The notes under the pieces: generated by a model
What the model was told of the DNA's origin: nothing
The model's database searches: none
Seen by the model: the letters and a program-made list of their open reading frames with translations, nothing else
Made by a program: the position numbers and the translations under genes
Shown here: piece after piece, positions 23,065 to 32,209 of the stretch
How the letters are laid out: each line of letters opens with the position of its first letter
Numbering within the stretch: position 1 is the stretch's first letter
Source: an uncultured Clostridium sp.
GTDB taxonomy: Bacteria; Bacillota_I; Bacilli_A; Acholeplasmatales; Anaeroplasmataceae
Direction: 5' to 3'
DNA length: 43,752 bases
Assembly (NCBI GenBank): GCA_946538835.1
Contig: CAMNGZ010000002.1
Span: 1-43,752, forward strand

Positions 23065-24453
23065 ATGGAAGAAACATATAAAAAGAAATTAATTTCTACC
23101 AAACATTTATTATTATTAACTATTCCGATTTTCGTAGAACTATTCTTACAATTAGTTGTTGGCTATAGTGACCAATTTATGATGAAATGGATGAATAGTG
23201 AATCTGTTGGTGACAACGCAGTTAATGGTATTACAAACGCTAGTGTTGTAATAAACATGGTTATTACATCATTCCAAGTTTTATCAGCTGCTTCTATTAT
23301 TTTAATTACACAATATAGAGGAGCACATGATACTGAAAAATTAAATAAAGTATATAGTGTAGCTTTCTATTTCAATTTAATAACTGGTGTTATTTTCAGT
23401 TTATTGATACTTTTTACTAGTGGCTTTTATTTAAATTGGATTAAAACTCCAGCTGAAGCTTATAATGATGCTCATTTATATTCAATGATTGCCGGTGGAA
23501 CTGTAGTGTTCCAATTATTATCTACAACATTATCTAGCTTCTTAAAAGCTAATAATCAAATGAAAACTTCAATGATTATTACTATTATCGTCAATATCTT
23601 AAATATTATTGGTAACTATATTTTTATTAACGCTTTTAAATCTACGTATCCTATCATTGGCGTAGCTTTATCTAGCGCTTTATCTAGATTAATTGGATTT
23701 ATTTTAATGCTTGTTGTCTTTATGAAGACTATTAAAGTTAAGTTATCTTTTAAATCTTTCTTAACTAATAAGCAAATGCTTAAAAAAATAATTCAAGTTG
23801 GTGGACCTAGTGGTGGAGAATCAGTATCTTATCAATCAAGCCAAATCATTATTCAAATTGTTATAAATCAAATTGTGTTAGCAACTGCTAATGTTGGTAT
23901 TGGTAATATTAAGACATATGCTGCTATATTTGCGATGATTACTTATATGTTTACAAGTGCTGTTTCTCAAGCTATGCAAGTTGTAATTGGTGAACTTATG
24001 GGTGCTAAAGAAATTGAGGCAACTAAGAAAACTGTATATAAGACTATGTTTATGGCTATTATTGCTAGTGAACTTATTGCTGTAATTTTCTGGTTAGCTA
24101 GTGATCAATTATTTGGTTTATTTAAAGTTTATGACAAAGAATTACTAAAAATTGGTAAGCAAGTAATGTTAGTTGAAATCTTGCTTGAATTTGGTAGAGC
24201 AATTAATATTGTTATGGTTCGAAGTCTTCAAACTAGTGGAGATGTATTGTTCCCTACAATTTTGGCTGTTATTTTCTGCTGGGTTGTTGCGGTTGGTGGT
24301 TCATTCTTGTTTGGATACCCTAAAGAGAATGGAATATCACTTGGTTTAATGGGAGTATGGTTAGCGATGGCTATTGATGAGTGTGCAAGAGCTTTAATCT
24401 TTATTATAAGATTTAAAGGTGGTCGCTGGCAAAAATTTAATTTGACTCTTTAA
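23065..24453 (+). CDS. MATE-family multidrug/cation antiporter
   Basis: The 462-residue protein has about twelve hydrophobic segments arranged as two pseudo-symmetric halves. The first half starts LLLLTIPIFVELFLQLVVGY with the conserved D in YSDQFMM; the second starts IIQVGGPSGGESVSYQSSQI. The N-half also shows STTLSSFLKANNQMKTSM and NIIGNYIFI, typical for MATE/NorM/DinF proteins. Such proteins export drugs or metabolites using a sodium or proton gradient. The gene has AAAAGGAG upstream, follows the toxin-operon terminator and marks the return to core genes. The substrate cannot be deduced. Confidence 0.9.
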   Translation: MEETYKKKLISTKHLLLLTIPIFVELFLQLVVGYSDQFMMKWMNSESVGDNAVNGITNASVVINMVITSFQVLSAASIILITQYRGAHDTEKLNKVYSVAFYFNLITGVIFSLLILFTSGFYLNWIKTPAEAYNDAHLYSMIAGGTVVFQLLSTTLSSFLKANNQMKTSMIITIIVNILNIIGNYIFINAFKSTYPIIGVALSSALSRLIGFILMLVVFMKTIKVKLSFKSFLTNKQMLKKIIQVGGPSGGESVSYQSSQIIIQIVINQIVLATANVGIGNIKTYAAIFAMITYMFTSAVSQAMQVVIGELMGAKEIEATKKTVYKTMFMAIIASELIAVIFWLASDQLFGLFKVYDKELLKIGKQVMLVEILLEFGRAINIVMVRSLQTSGDVLFPTILAVIFCWVVAVGGSFLFGYPKENGISLGLMGVWLAMAIDECARALIFIIRFKGGRWQKFNLTL

Positions 24454-24498
24454 TTGAAAAAGTTACAAAAACAAGTTAATATATAATTTAGAGGTATT

Positions 24499-25137
24499 AT
24501 GGAAATGAAAACAGTATTAATAGTTGTTGCAGGTGGTACAGCTAGCGGAAAAACCACTGTTGTTGAGAAAATAAATGAACGTTTAAATAGTAAAGATGTT
24601 CAAGTAATCCGTTTTGATGATTATTATAAGGATTTATCTAATCTTCCAATGGAAGATAGAGCTCGTGTTAACTTCGATCATCCTGATTCATTAGATAATG
24701 ATCTTATGGTTGAGCAACTTGAAGAATTGTTAAAAGGTAATACTATAGAAAAACCTCTATATGACTTTAAAACACATACAAGAAAAGTTGAAACAGAAAC
24801 AATTAAACCTAGTAAGGTTATCATCGTAGAGGGTATTTTATCTTTATACGATAAGAGAGTAAGAGATTTAGCAAATATCAAAATCTTTGTAGAATGTGAT
24901 GATGATATTCGCTTCATTCGTAGACTTCGCCGTGATATGACTGAGCGTGGAAGAAGTCTTGATTCAGTTATTAGTCAATATTTAGGTACTGTTAAACCTA
25001 TGTATTATGAATTTATAAAACCAACTAAGCGCTATGCTGATATTATTATTCCAAATGATAATAATCATGAGGTTGCGGTTGATATCGTTATGGCGAAGGT
25101 TAAAGAAATAATCAATAGAAAAGAGGAGAATAAGTAA
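24499..25137 (+). CDS. udk: Uridine kinase
   Basis: The P-loop is GGTASGKTTV near residue 12-21, followed by RFDDYYKDLSNLPMEDRARVNFDHPDSLDNDL, the Udk family signature (abridged here: DDYYKD and NFDHPDSLD), then PLYDFKTHTR and VEGILSLYDKRVRDLANIK; RRLRRDMTERGRSLDSV is the lid region. It phosphorylates uridine and cytidine in the pyrimidine salvage pathway. Two start codons are possible, 24499 and 24505; GAGGT precedes them by 3 and 9 bases, so 24505 is slightly better spaced. The mtnN start overlaps its stop by one base. Confidence 0.92.
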   Translation: MEMKTVLIVVAGGTASGKTTVVEKINERLNSKDVQVIRFDDYYKDLSNLPMEDRARVNFDHPDSLDNDLMVEQLEELLKGNTIEKPLYDFKTHTRKVETETIKPSKVIIVEGILSLYDKRVRDLANIKIFVECDDDIRFIRRLRRDMTERGRSLDSVISQYLGTVKPMYYEFIKPTKRYADIIIPNDNNHEVAVDIVMAKVKEIINRKEENK

Positions 25138-25814
25138 TGTTAGGGCTAATTGGTGCAATGGATTCTGAGGTTAGAGATTTAATCGCTAAGCTTGAAGATA
25201 AGAAAGAGATTGTTATTTTAAATAATAAATTTTACCAAGGCAAAATTAATAATAACGATATCGTTATTTTAAAGTGTGGTGTTGGTAAAGTTCAAAGCGC
25301 AATCGGTTGTGCACTTATGATTGAGAATTTCAAACCAAGCTGTATCATCAATACCGGTATTGCTGGTGGAACAAATGGTTTGAAGCAATATGATGTTGTG
25401 TTAGCTAAAACACTTCGTTTCTCAGATGTTGATGCCACTGGTTTTGGCTATAAGTTAGGACAAGTTCCTGGTCTTCCTGAAATTTATTTAACTGATGAAG
25501 TTTCACGCAATAAAGTTAAGAATATTATGGATAGTCTAAATCTTAAATATATTGAAGGTGATGTTTTATCAGGTGATTCATTCATCACTTCATATGATCA
25601 ATTATTAATTAAGCCAGAAGGTATGACAGCAGTTGAAATGGAAGGAGCATCTATTGCAGAAACTTGTTATCTTGCAAAAACTCCATTCGTATCTATTCGT
25701 TTCATTTCAGATGTTGTTGGTGGTTCTAATCAAAGTGAAGCTTATAATATTTTTGAAGAAAAAGCTGCAAGTGAATCGGCAGAAATTTGTTACAACATCG
25801 CAAAGAATTTCTAA
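25137..25814 (+). CDS. mtnN: 5'-methylthioadenosine/S-adenosylhomocysteine nucleosidase
   Basis: The 225-residue protein shows the family pattern: LIGAMDSEV at the N-terminus, CGVGKVQSAIGCALMI, INTGIAGG, SGDSFI, AVEMEGASIAETC with the ribose-binding E-M-E, and the catalytic Asp in FISDVV. It cleaves adenine from MTA, SAH and 5'-deoxyadenosine, recycling by-products of SAM use. It is translationally coupled to udk (stop and start share one base) with AAGAGGAG nine bases upstream; both enzymes work in nucleoside salvage. A strong terminator follows. Confidence 0.93.
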   Translation: MLGLIGAMDSEVRDLIAKLEDKKEIVILNNKFYQGKINNNDIVILKCGVGKVQSAIGCALMIENFKPSCIINTGIAGGTNGLKQYDVVLAKTLRFSDVDATGFGYKLGQVPGLPEIYLTDEVSRNKVKNIMDSLNLKYIEGDVLSGDSFITSYDQLLIKPEGMTAVEMEGASIAETCYLAKTPFVSIRFISDVVGGSNQSEAYNIFEEKAASESAEICYNIAKNF

Positions 25815-25820
25815 ATAATT

Positions 25821-25849
25821 ACGCTATATTTTCATATAGCGTTTTTTTG
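25821..25849 (+). terminator. Terminator after mtnN
   Basis: ACGCTATA/TATAGCGT with a six-base loop, then seven Ts. Confidence 0.9.
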
Positions 25850-25854
25850 TCGCA

Positions 25855-25884
25855 TAAAAAAAGTAAGTAATTGCTTACTTACTT
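25855..25884 (-). terminator. Terminator of the minus-strand membrane-protein gene
   Basis: AAGTAAGTAA-TTGC-TTACTTACTT, with the A-run at 25855-25862 giving a T-run on the minus strand. The stem overlaps the gene's stop codon. Confidence 0.85.
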
Positions 25885-26475
25885 AAAATCTTCATGCGAT
25901 ATATTCATTTGTTCACGATGATATTGCCTACTCATCATATAAAGTTCTTTATATTTAGAACGTTCTCTATAATTAGCTGTGTTTTCTAAAAAGAAGCGAA
26001 GGGATGCTTCCCAAATGAATGCCCATGAGATGATTTCTAAAATACGGCCTGGAATTTCTACATAGCGTTCCAAAAGAATCGAACAAGTGAACATCAAAAC
26101 GCCAATTGTAAATAATAGAATACCAACACATGTTTCATGTCTTATATCATGTCTAATTTCATCAAGTTTGACGGCATAATGTACTTTGATTAGGCTCGCT
26201 ATCTTTCTTTGTTCCTCGAGTGACATATCAGTTGGAAATTCAATATCTAACTTGAATTTCTTTTCATTTGTTACAAAGACATCATAAGTATCTTCAATAA
26301 ACTCATATACTTCATTCTTTAGTAATGATTCAGTGGAGTATTCTTTGTAAAAATCATCAGTTTTTAAATCAAGATAGATAATTTGAACTTTCTTTTTATT
26401 CTCATAAATATCGGTATGCTTCTTATATTTTTCAATGTCAGCTTCGACTAAATCATATAATTTTTGTTTTCCCAT
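25879..26475 (-). CDS. Conserved-looking two-TM membrane protein of unknown function
   Basis: This 198-residue protein has a charged soluble N-terminal half (KLYDLVEADIEKYKKH, then EEQRKIASLIKVHYAVKLDE), two membrane segments (CVGILLFTIGVLMFTCSILL and ILEIISWAFIWEASLRFFLE), and a basic amphipathic tail rich in Arg, Tyr and His. Ends with the sequence SHEDFK. I cannot assign a family. A GGGGTGAG lies six bases upstream of the ATG. It is divergent from the aminopeptidase gene and has its own terminator. Confidence 0.65.
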   Translation of the reverse strand: MGKQKLYDLVEADIEKYKKHTDIYENKKKVQIIYLDLKTDDFYKEYSTESLLKNEVYEFIEDTYDVFVTNEKKFKLDIEFPTDMSLEEQRKIASLIKVHYAVKLDEIRHDIRHETCVGILLFTIGVLMFTCSILLERYVEIPGRILEIISWAFIWEASLRFFLENTANYRERSKYKELYMMSRQYHREQMNISHEDFK

Positions 26476-26553
26476 AATCTCACCCCATCAATAATATTAT
26501 ATTATGAAAAAAATGATGTTTCAAATTTATTAGATAAATTTGGGTTAAATTCT

Positions 26554-26582
26554 TTGAAAAATGTCTTAAAAAAGACTAGAAT
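26554..26582 (+). promoter_or_regulatory. Promoter of the Xaa-Pro aminopeptidase gene
   Basis: TTGAAA (26554-26559), 17 bases, TAGAAT (26577-26582). Initiation near 26589 supports the ATG at 26611 as start. Confidence 0.6.
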
Positions 26583-26610
26583 TAATAGTGAATTAAAGGA
26601 GAATTTAATT

Positions 26611-28374
26611 ATGACAGTTAAAGAAAAATTAGAATCATTAAGAAGTTTAATGAGAGAAAATAATTTGTCTTATTATTATATTCCAACTGATGACTATCAT
26701 ATGTCTGAATATGTTGGTGATTATTTTAAGGAACGTGTATTTATGTCAGGCTTCACAGGTAGTGCTGGTGTTCTTTTAGTTTCAATGACAAAAGCCTACT
26801 TATGGACAGATGGTAGATATTTCTTACAAGCTTCTAAACAACTAGAAGGCTCTACTATTAAGCTTATGAAGATGGGTGAACCAGGTGTTCCTACTGTATT
26901 TGAATTCTTAAAGAATGAACATGGTAAAGTATCTTTAGGATTTGATGGTAGATGTGTATCTGCTTCATTTGGTACAAAATTAGAAACAATTCCTGGTATT
27001 AGTATCAATGCTAATCTTGATTTAGTGGATAAGATTTGGACTAAGCGTCCTGAATTAAGTCATGAGCCTGCTTATGAACTTGATTTGAAATATAGTGGCA
27101 AATCTCGTTTCGATAAATTAAGTGAAATTAGAGAAAACCTTGAAAAGAAGAATGCTAATTTAACTATTTTATCTAGTTTAGATGATATTATGTGGACATT
27201 AAATCTTCGTGGCAATGATGTTACATGCAATCCTGTAGTTTTATCATATTTAGTTGTATCTCGTGATAAGGCGGTATTATATTTAAATGAAGATGTTTTA
27301 AATGATGATATAAAATTAAATTTAGCTAAAGATCATGTTGTCATTCGTGAATACAATCATGTATATACTGATGTTGAAAACTTCTCAGGTGAAACAATCT
27401 TAATCGACTTCAACAAGACTAACTACAAGATGTTAAAGTCTATTAATAAGACTAATGTTGTGATTAATGAATTAAATTATTCAACAATTTTAAAAGCTTG
27501 TAAGAATCCTGTTGAACAAGAAAACTTTAGAAAAGCACATATTCGTGATGCTGTAGCTATGTGCAAGTTCATGTACTGGTTAAAGACTAATGTTGGTAAA
27601 ATACCTATGACTGAACTTAGTGTTAGTGAAAAATTATTAGAGTTTAGAAAAGCTGGCGAAAACTTCAAAGATGTATCATTTGGTACAATCGCAGGATTTG
27701 GCCCAAATGGTGCAATTGTTCACTATTCTGCTAATGAAGAAACTAATGCCAATATCACATTAGATAACTTCCTATTAGTTGATTCAGGAGCTCACTATTT
27801 AGAAGGTACTACTGATATTACTCGTACATTCGCACTTGGTAAAGTTAGTGAAGAAATGAAACATCATTTCACTTTAGTATTGAAGTGTTATCTAGCGTTA
27901 TCTGATATTAAATTTAAGCGTGGTGTAAATGGTCAAACTCTTGACCTTGCGGCTCGTGAACCATTATGGCAAGAAGGTCTAGATTTCAATCATGGTACAG
28001 GTCATGGTGTAGGTTATTTATTAAATGTTCATGAAGGTCCTCAAAATATCAAATATAATAGAGAATCATTTGAATTTAGAGAAGGTATGGTTACAAGTGA
28101 TGAACCAGGTTTATATTTAACTGGTAAATATGGTATCCGTCATGAATCTTTAACGTTATGTACTCTTTATAAGAAAACTGAATTTGGTGATTTCTTACAA
28201 TTAGAACCTATCACATTAGTTCCATTTGACCTTGATGGTATTAATAAAGATGATTTAACTAGTGAAGAAAAGACTAAATTAAATAATTATCATAAGTTAG
28301 TATTTGATACTATTTCTAAATATTTAAATAAAGAAGAAGCATCATTCTTAAAGAAATATACAAAAGCTATCTAA
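26611..28374 (+). CDS. Xaa-Pro aminopeptidase (M24 family, three-domain type)
   Basis: The 587-residue enzyme removes N-terminal residues preceding proline. The metal ligands are D391 and D402 (VDSGAHYLEGTTDITRT), H465 (GTGHGVGY), E498 (SDEPGLY) and E512 (RHESL). Spacings of 11, 63, 33 and 14 are nearly those of eukaryotic-type APP1 (11, 63, 34, 14), and the length matches that class rather than the ~440-residue E. coli PepP. Two N-terminal creatinase-like domains precede it (SGFTGSAGVLLV, LWTDGRYFLQA). An open frame extends to 26464 but GGAGAA upstream of 26611 and the promoter at 26554 define the start. No signal peptide: cytosolic, used in peptide turnover. Confidence 0.93.
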   Translation: MTVKEKLESLRSLMRENNLSYYYIPTDDYHMSEYVGDYFKERVFMSGFTGSAGVLLVSMTKAYLWTDGRYFLQASKQLEGSTIKLMKMGEPGVPTVFEFLKNEHGKVSLGFDGRCVSASFGTKLETIPGISINANLDLVDKIWTKRPELSHEPAYELDLKYSGKSRFDKLSEIRENLEKKNANLTILSSLDDIMWTLNLRGNDVTCNPVVLSYLVVSRDKAVLYLNEDVLNDDIKLNLAKDHVVIREYNHVYTDVENFSGETILIDFNKTNYKMLKSINKTNVVINELNYSTILKACKNPVEQENFRKAHIRDAVAMCKFMYWLKTNVGKIPMTELSVSEKLLEFRKAGENFKDVSFGTIAGFGPNGAIVHYSANEETNANITLDNFLLVDSGAHYLEGTTDITRTFALGKVSEEMKHHFTLVLKCYLALSDIKFKRGVNGQTLDLAAREPLWQEGLDFNHGTGHGVGYLLNVHEGPQNIKYNRESFEFREGMVTSDEPGLYLTGKYGIRHESLTLCTLYKKTEFGDFLQLEPITLVPFDLDGINKDDLTSEEKTKLNNYHKLVFDTISKYLNKEEASFLKKYTKAI

Positions 28375-28382
28375 TAAATTTA

Positions 28383-28416
28383 TACCATTTTCTAAAAAAA
28401 GAAGATGGTATTTTTT
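28383..28416 (+). terminator. Terminator after the aminopeptidase gene
   Basis: TACCATTTTC/GAAGATGGTA (one G-U) with an eight-base loop, then a T-run. Confidence 0.85.
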
Positions 28417-28545
28417 AAAATATTTGCATTTTGAAATATAATTATAAATTATAAATTTTTTAAAAAAGTATGCATATAAATTGGATTATAATATTAATTT
28501 AATATATAATTGTTTTATAAGTATTTTATACTTGAGAGGATAATT

Positions 28546-28860
28546 ATGGAAAAAGTATTTATACCAATTGTTGTAATATTTACATTGTTAATTCTTAGTG
28601 AAATTGTTTTAGGTATTACGTTTTACGTAAAAACTAAAATGATTAAGAAAAAATTAGATGAATATAAAAATACTCATATTGATTCTAAAATGGTCATGGG
28701 AATTGCATTTCCATTTATCCTAATGTCACTTGAATCAATGACAGGAATTCTTATTATATTGATATTATTCGCATCAATATTTGCGGCATATGATTATTAT
28801 ATAATTAGAGAATATAAAAAACTTAAAGATGAACTTTTAGATTATACAAGAGAGGAATAA
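28546..28860 (+). CDS. Small two- or three-TM protein of unknown function
   Basis: The 104-residue protein opens with a hydrophobic helix (VFIPIVVIFTLLILSEIVLGITFYV), then a basic segment KTKMIKKKLDEYKN, then a second hydrophobic region (VMGIAFPFILMSLESMTGILIILILFASIFAAY) and a charged tail. No family recognised. The ATG at 28546 has GAGAGGA five bases upstream; the longer frame from a TTG at 28510 lacks one. It ends four bases before pepF and supplies the pepF ribosome binding site, so the two are cotranscribed. Confidence 0.65.
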   Translation: MEKVFIPIVVIFTLLILSEIVLGITFYVKTKMIKKKLDEYKNTHIDSKMVMGIAFPFILMSLESMTGILIILILFASIFAAYDYYIIREYKKLKDELLDYTREE

Positions 28861-28864
28861 AATT

Positions 28865-30628
28865 ATGGAAAATTGGAATTTAGATGAAATTTATGCCGAT
28901 CAAGCTAGCTTTGAAGCTGATTTAAATAGCTTGAAAGAAGAAATTAAAGGTTATACTAAATTTGAAGGTAAGTTAAATAGCGCAAAAGCTATTAATGATT
29001 ATTTCAAATTTGATGAACAAATTGATAAGAAATTAGGTAAGCTTTATGGATTTGCCCATATGAAGTTTGACCTTGATCAAAACAATCTTGAATCTCAAAG
29101 CAATATGTCTCGCTTACAAAGCTTCTTTGTAGATTATGCACAAACTATTTCATTCGTTGATGATGAATTATTAAAGAATGGACTAGATGCATATAAAGAA
29201 TGGGCTAAAGATTATTCATATATTAAGAATAGTATGTATCGCTTAGACCAACTATTCCATTCAAAGGAACATGTCTTAAAGCCTGAAATTGAGAAATTAT
29301 TATCTTTATATCAACCTATTACTTCAAGTTTTAGAACTACTTATGGTTTACTTGAAAATGCTGACCAAAAGAGTGTTAATGTAACTACTAGCGATGGTGT
29401 TACTCATCAATTAAATAAAAATAATTACACTTCATTACTTGAAAAATATTCTAATAGTCAAGAAGATAGAAAGACTTTATTTGAAGCATTCTTCAAGCAT
29501 TATGATGATTTTAAGAACACTTATGCCGCATTATATAAAGGCGTTGTTGATGCAAATATCGCTCGTATGAAGGCTCGTGGATATAATAATATCCTAGATA
29601 CTTTCTTAGATGGTAATAAGATTTCTAAAGATGTATATGAAACATTAATTAATACTGTTCATGAAAACACAAAGCCTTTACATAGATATATCGAATTTAG
29701 AAAGAAATATTTTGGTCTTTCTGAATATCATAACTATGATCGCTTCTTAACTATTGCTCATGATACAACTAAGTATCCTTATGAATATTGCAAAGAAGAA
29801 GTTCTTGAAGCTGTAAAACCTATGGGTGAAGATTTCGTTGAACATGCAAAGGTTGCGATGAAAGACGGTCATGTTGATGTTAAGCCTCGTGAAGGAAAAC
29901 GTAGTGGTGCTTATTCTACAGAAGTAGAAGGATTTGGTCCATATATTTTATTAAATCATAATGATAATCTAGATAGTGCATTCACACTAGCTCATGAATG
30001 TGGTCACTCAATTCATACATTATATTCTTCAGAGACTCAACCATACCAAACTAAATCTTATGTAATTTTCGTCGCTGAAATTGCGTCAACATTTAACGAA
30101 CAATTGTTCTTAGACCACTTACTTGCAAAATCTAACAGCAAAGAAGTTAAGATTCAAGCTATTGAAAAATTAGCTTCTAATATTGTATCTACTTTCTATC
30201 GTCAAACTTTATTTGCTGACTTTGAATATGAAGCTCATAAGAAAGCTTTACAAGGTGGCGGATTAACATATGAAGATTTAAATAATATTATGGCTCGTCT
30301 ATATGAATTATATTATGGATATAGCCTTGATACTGAAGCTTTAAAGAAATATGTATGGGCTTATATTCCACACTTATTTAATTCTCCATTCTATGTATAT
30401 CAATATGCTACTTGCTTCAGCGCATCATTTAAGATTTATAATGATGTAAAGAATAATGTTCCTGGCGCAAAAGAAGCTTATTTAAATATGCTAAAAGCTG
30501 GTGGTTCAGATTATCCTGTTGAAATTGTTAAGAAGGGTGGAGCTGATTTAACTACAGCTGCTCCATTTAAGGCAGTTTGTGACAAGCTAAATGAACTTGT
30601 TGATGAACTTGAGAAATTAACTAAATAA
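28865..30628 (+). CDS. pepF: Oligoendopeptidase F (M3 family zinc metallopeptidase)
   Basis: The zinc site is LAHECGHSIHTL, an HExxH with H377, E378 and H381; the third ligand Glu follows in VAEIASTFNEQL. The N-terminal region (WNLDEIYADQASFEADLNSLKEEI) and 587-residue length match PepF. It cleaves peptides of about 7-17 residues in the cytoplasm. Regions CFSASFKIYNDV and YVYQYATC near the end are typical of the M3 fold's substrate-closing Tyr/His loop. It shares an operon with the preceding small membrane protein and ends at a clear terminator. Confidence 0.95.
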   Translation: MENWNLDEIYADQASFEADLNSLKEEIKGYTKFEGKLNSAKAINDYFKFDEQIDKKLGKLYGFAHMKFDLDQNNLESQSNMSRLQSFFVDYAQTISFVDDELLKNGLDAYKEWAKDYSYIKNSMYRLDQLFHSKEHVLKPEIEKLLSLYQPITSSFRTTYGLLENADQKSVNVTTSDGVTHQLNKNNYTSLLEKYSNSQEDRKTLFEAFFKHYDDFKNTYAALYKGVVDANIARMKARGYNNILDTFLDGNKISKDVYETLINTVHENTKPLHRYIEFRKKYFGLSEYHNYDRFLTIAHDTTKYPYEYCKEEVLEAVKPMGEDFVEHAKVAMKDGHVDVKPREGKRSGAYSTEVEGFGPYILLNHNDNLDSAFTLAHECGHSIHTLYSSETQPYQTKSYVIFVAEIASTFNEQLFLDHLLAKSNSKEVKIQAIEKLASNIVSTFYRQTLFADFEYEAHKKALQGGGLTYEDLNNIMARLYELYYGYSLDTEALKKYVWAYIPHLFNSPFYVYQYATCFSASFKIYNDVKNNVPGAKEAYLNMLKAGGSDYPVEIVKKGGADLTTAAPFKAVCDKLNELVDELEKLTK

Positions 30629-30635
30629 TTATTCA

Positions 30636-30670
30636 AACTGATTGTAGAAAAAATACAGTCAGTTTTTTTA
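30636..30670 (+). terminator. Terminator after pepF
   Basis: AACTGATTGTA/TACAGTCAGTT with one G-U pair, then a T-run. Confidence 0.85.
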
Positions 30671-30710
30671 TTCTCTAAAGCCTAAAAAATCAATGATATT
30701 TGCTAAAAAA

Positions 30711-30739
30711 TTGACACTCTAAAGCGTTTACATTATAAT
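30711..30739 (+). promoter_or_regulatory. Perfect consensus promoter of the GGDEF gene
   Basis: TTGACA (30711-30716), 17 bases, TATAAT (30734-30739): both hexamers are exact. Confidence 0.85.
30719..30732. promoter_or_regulatory. cre-like site between the -35 and -10 boxes
   Basis: CTAAAGCGTTTACA, read on the minus strand as TGTAAACGCTTTAG, matches the catabolite-responsive element consensus TGWAANCGNTNWCA at all but the last two positions. Its location inside the spacer would let a LacI/CcpA-type protein block RNA polymerase. Confidence 0.5.
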
Positions 30740-30766
30740 TATACTTAAGGAGAGGAGATGTTTTGA

Positions 30767-32110
30767 TTGCTAAATAAACTCAAAAAGATGTGGATACCTA
30801 TCGTCGTTTTCATGATATCTCTTATTTGTTCTCTTTTTGTAGTTGTCCGCATTGTGAAAAACGCCACTAACAACAAAATAAATACGGCTAAGCAGACATC
30901 ACAAATATATGTGAAAACAATGTCTGTTACACTTCAGACGGTAAAATCATGGGGAGAAATGAATGTTGCTTATTTTAGGTACTCTGATAATATAGAAAGC
31001 GCATTTGACATATGTTCTAACAGTTTATTAAACGGTGTAAGCTTTGTAAAATATGTGGCATTATACGACAAGGATCATGAGCAAATTAGAGTTAATAATG
31101 ACCATAATATTTCGTGCGATAGTTCAATTATGACCCCTAAATATTTTGATAAAGAACTGGAATTTTTAAATAATCATCCGGAAATTGTAAGTAATAAAAC
31201 AAGAATTATTTATTCTAATATTTATGAGCATACAGGTTATAAATTCTTCTATATCTTGTATGAATTTGATTTATCTGGAGAAAATGCTTACTATGTTGTA
31301 GAAATTCGTTTAAAGGATTTCTTGAATTATGTTCAAATAAAAACTTTAACCAGTATTTATGGTTATGAATATGAACTAAGTGCCATTTCAGATAATGTTA
31401 CTACAAAAGTCGAAAGTAATGTCTCTAATTATAAAAATAGAAGTGTTGAAGAAAAAGCTATGTATAAAGGAATACAAGGAGTATCATTAAGACTATATTC
31501 TAAAAATAACTTTGTTGATTTTGATGTCTCTATGAGTGCCATTGCATTATCAGTCTTGGTAATTGGCTCACTAACAGCTTTTGGCTTCTATATCTCCTAT
31601 TTGATTCACAAAAATTACAATTATCAAAAAGAATCTAGAATGGATTTGTTAACTCATATTCCTAATGAAAAAGCTGAATTAAGTAGACTAATTGAATATG
31701 AAAAAGCTGGGAAGCCTTATGCTATTTTTTATCTTGATATTGATGATTTCAAATCTATAAATGACCAGTATGGTCATGATATTGGAGATGAAGTGTTACA
31801 AAAAGTTGCAAAGATTTTAACTTTATCTGTTGACGTTAAAGACTTAGCATCAAGAATTCATGGTGATGAATTTAGTGTTATAGAAGAAGGACTATTTACT
31901 GAAGAAGAAGCTGAATTAGAAGCTAGAAGAATTGAATCTAGCCTAGATACTACTTTATATATTCAAGGATATCATATTGATATTCAGGTTTCATGTGGAT
32001 ATGCAATTGTACCATTGCATACTAATAAATATGATGTCGCTATTAGGTTAAGCGATAATAAAATGTATGAGGTTAAACGTAAACATAAAGAGAATAAGAG
32101 AGACGACTAG
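30767..32110 (+). CDS. Membrane-bound GGDEF-domain protein (putative diguanylate cyclase)
   Basis: The start codon is TTG: the frame is closed just upstream by TGA, and GGAGAGGAG ends nine bases before it. A TM helix (IPIVVFMISLICSLFVVVRIV) precedes an extracytoplasmic sensor of ~215 residues, a second TM (MSAIALSVLVIGSLTAFGFYI) and a GGDEF domain: AIFYLDIDDFKSINDQYGHD with metal-binding Asp, then HGDEF (365-369). The first Gly of GGDEF is His, and the inhibitory RxxD site is absent (DVKD at that position). Other residues of the active loop, G-D-E-F, are intact, so cyclic-di-GMP synthesis is plausible but not certain. Its promoter contains a cre-like site. Confidence 0.85.
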   Translation: MLNKLKKMWIPIVVFMISLICSLFVVVRIVKNATNNKINTAKQTSQIYVKTMSVTLQTVKSWGEMNVAYFRYSDNIESAFDICSNSLLNGVSFVKYVALYDKDHEQIRVNNDHNISCDSSIMTPKYFDKELEFLNNHPEIVSNKTRIIYSNIYEHTGYKFFYILYEFDLSGENAYYVVEIRLKDFLNYVQIKTLTSIYGYEYELSAISDNVTTKVESNVSNYKNRSVEEKAMYKGIQGVSLRLYSKNNFVDFDVSMSAIALSVLVIGSLTAFGFYISYLIHKNYNYQKESRMDLLTHIPNEKAELSRLIEYEKAGKPYAIFYLDIDDFKSINDQYGHDIGDEVLQKVAKILTLSVDVKDLASRIHGDEFSVIEEGLFTEEEAELEARRIESSLDTTLYIQGYHIDIQVSCGYAIVPLHTNKYDVAIRLSDNKMYEVKRKHKENKRDD

Positions 32111-32133
32111 ATGCATTCTAGTCGTTCTTTTTT
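32103..32133 (+). terminator. Terminator after the GGDEF gene
   Basis: ACGACTAGA/TCTAGTCGT with loop TGCAT, then TCTTTTTT; the stem includes the stop codon. Confidence 0.85.
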
Positions 32134-32174
32134 AAAAAGAAGGTATTTTTTAAAAAAAATAGTCTGTTTTGTAC

Positions 32175-32180
32175 TATAAT
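32175..32180 (+). promoter_or_regulatory. -10 box of the ABC exporter operon
   Basis: TATAAT 30 bases before the preferred ATG at 32210; no convincing -35. Confidence 0.4.
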
Positions 32181-32209
32181 ATATAAGTCTAATGAAAGGA
32201 TGGAATATT

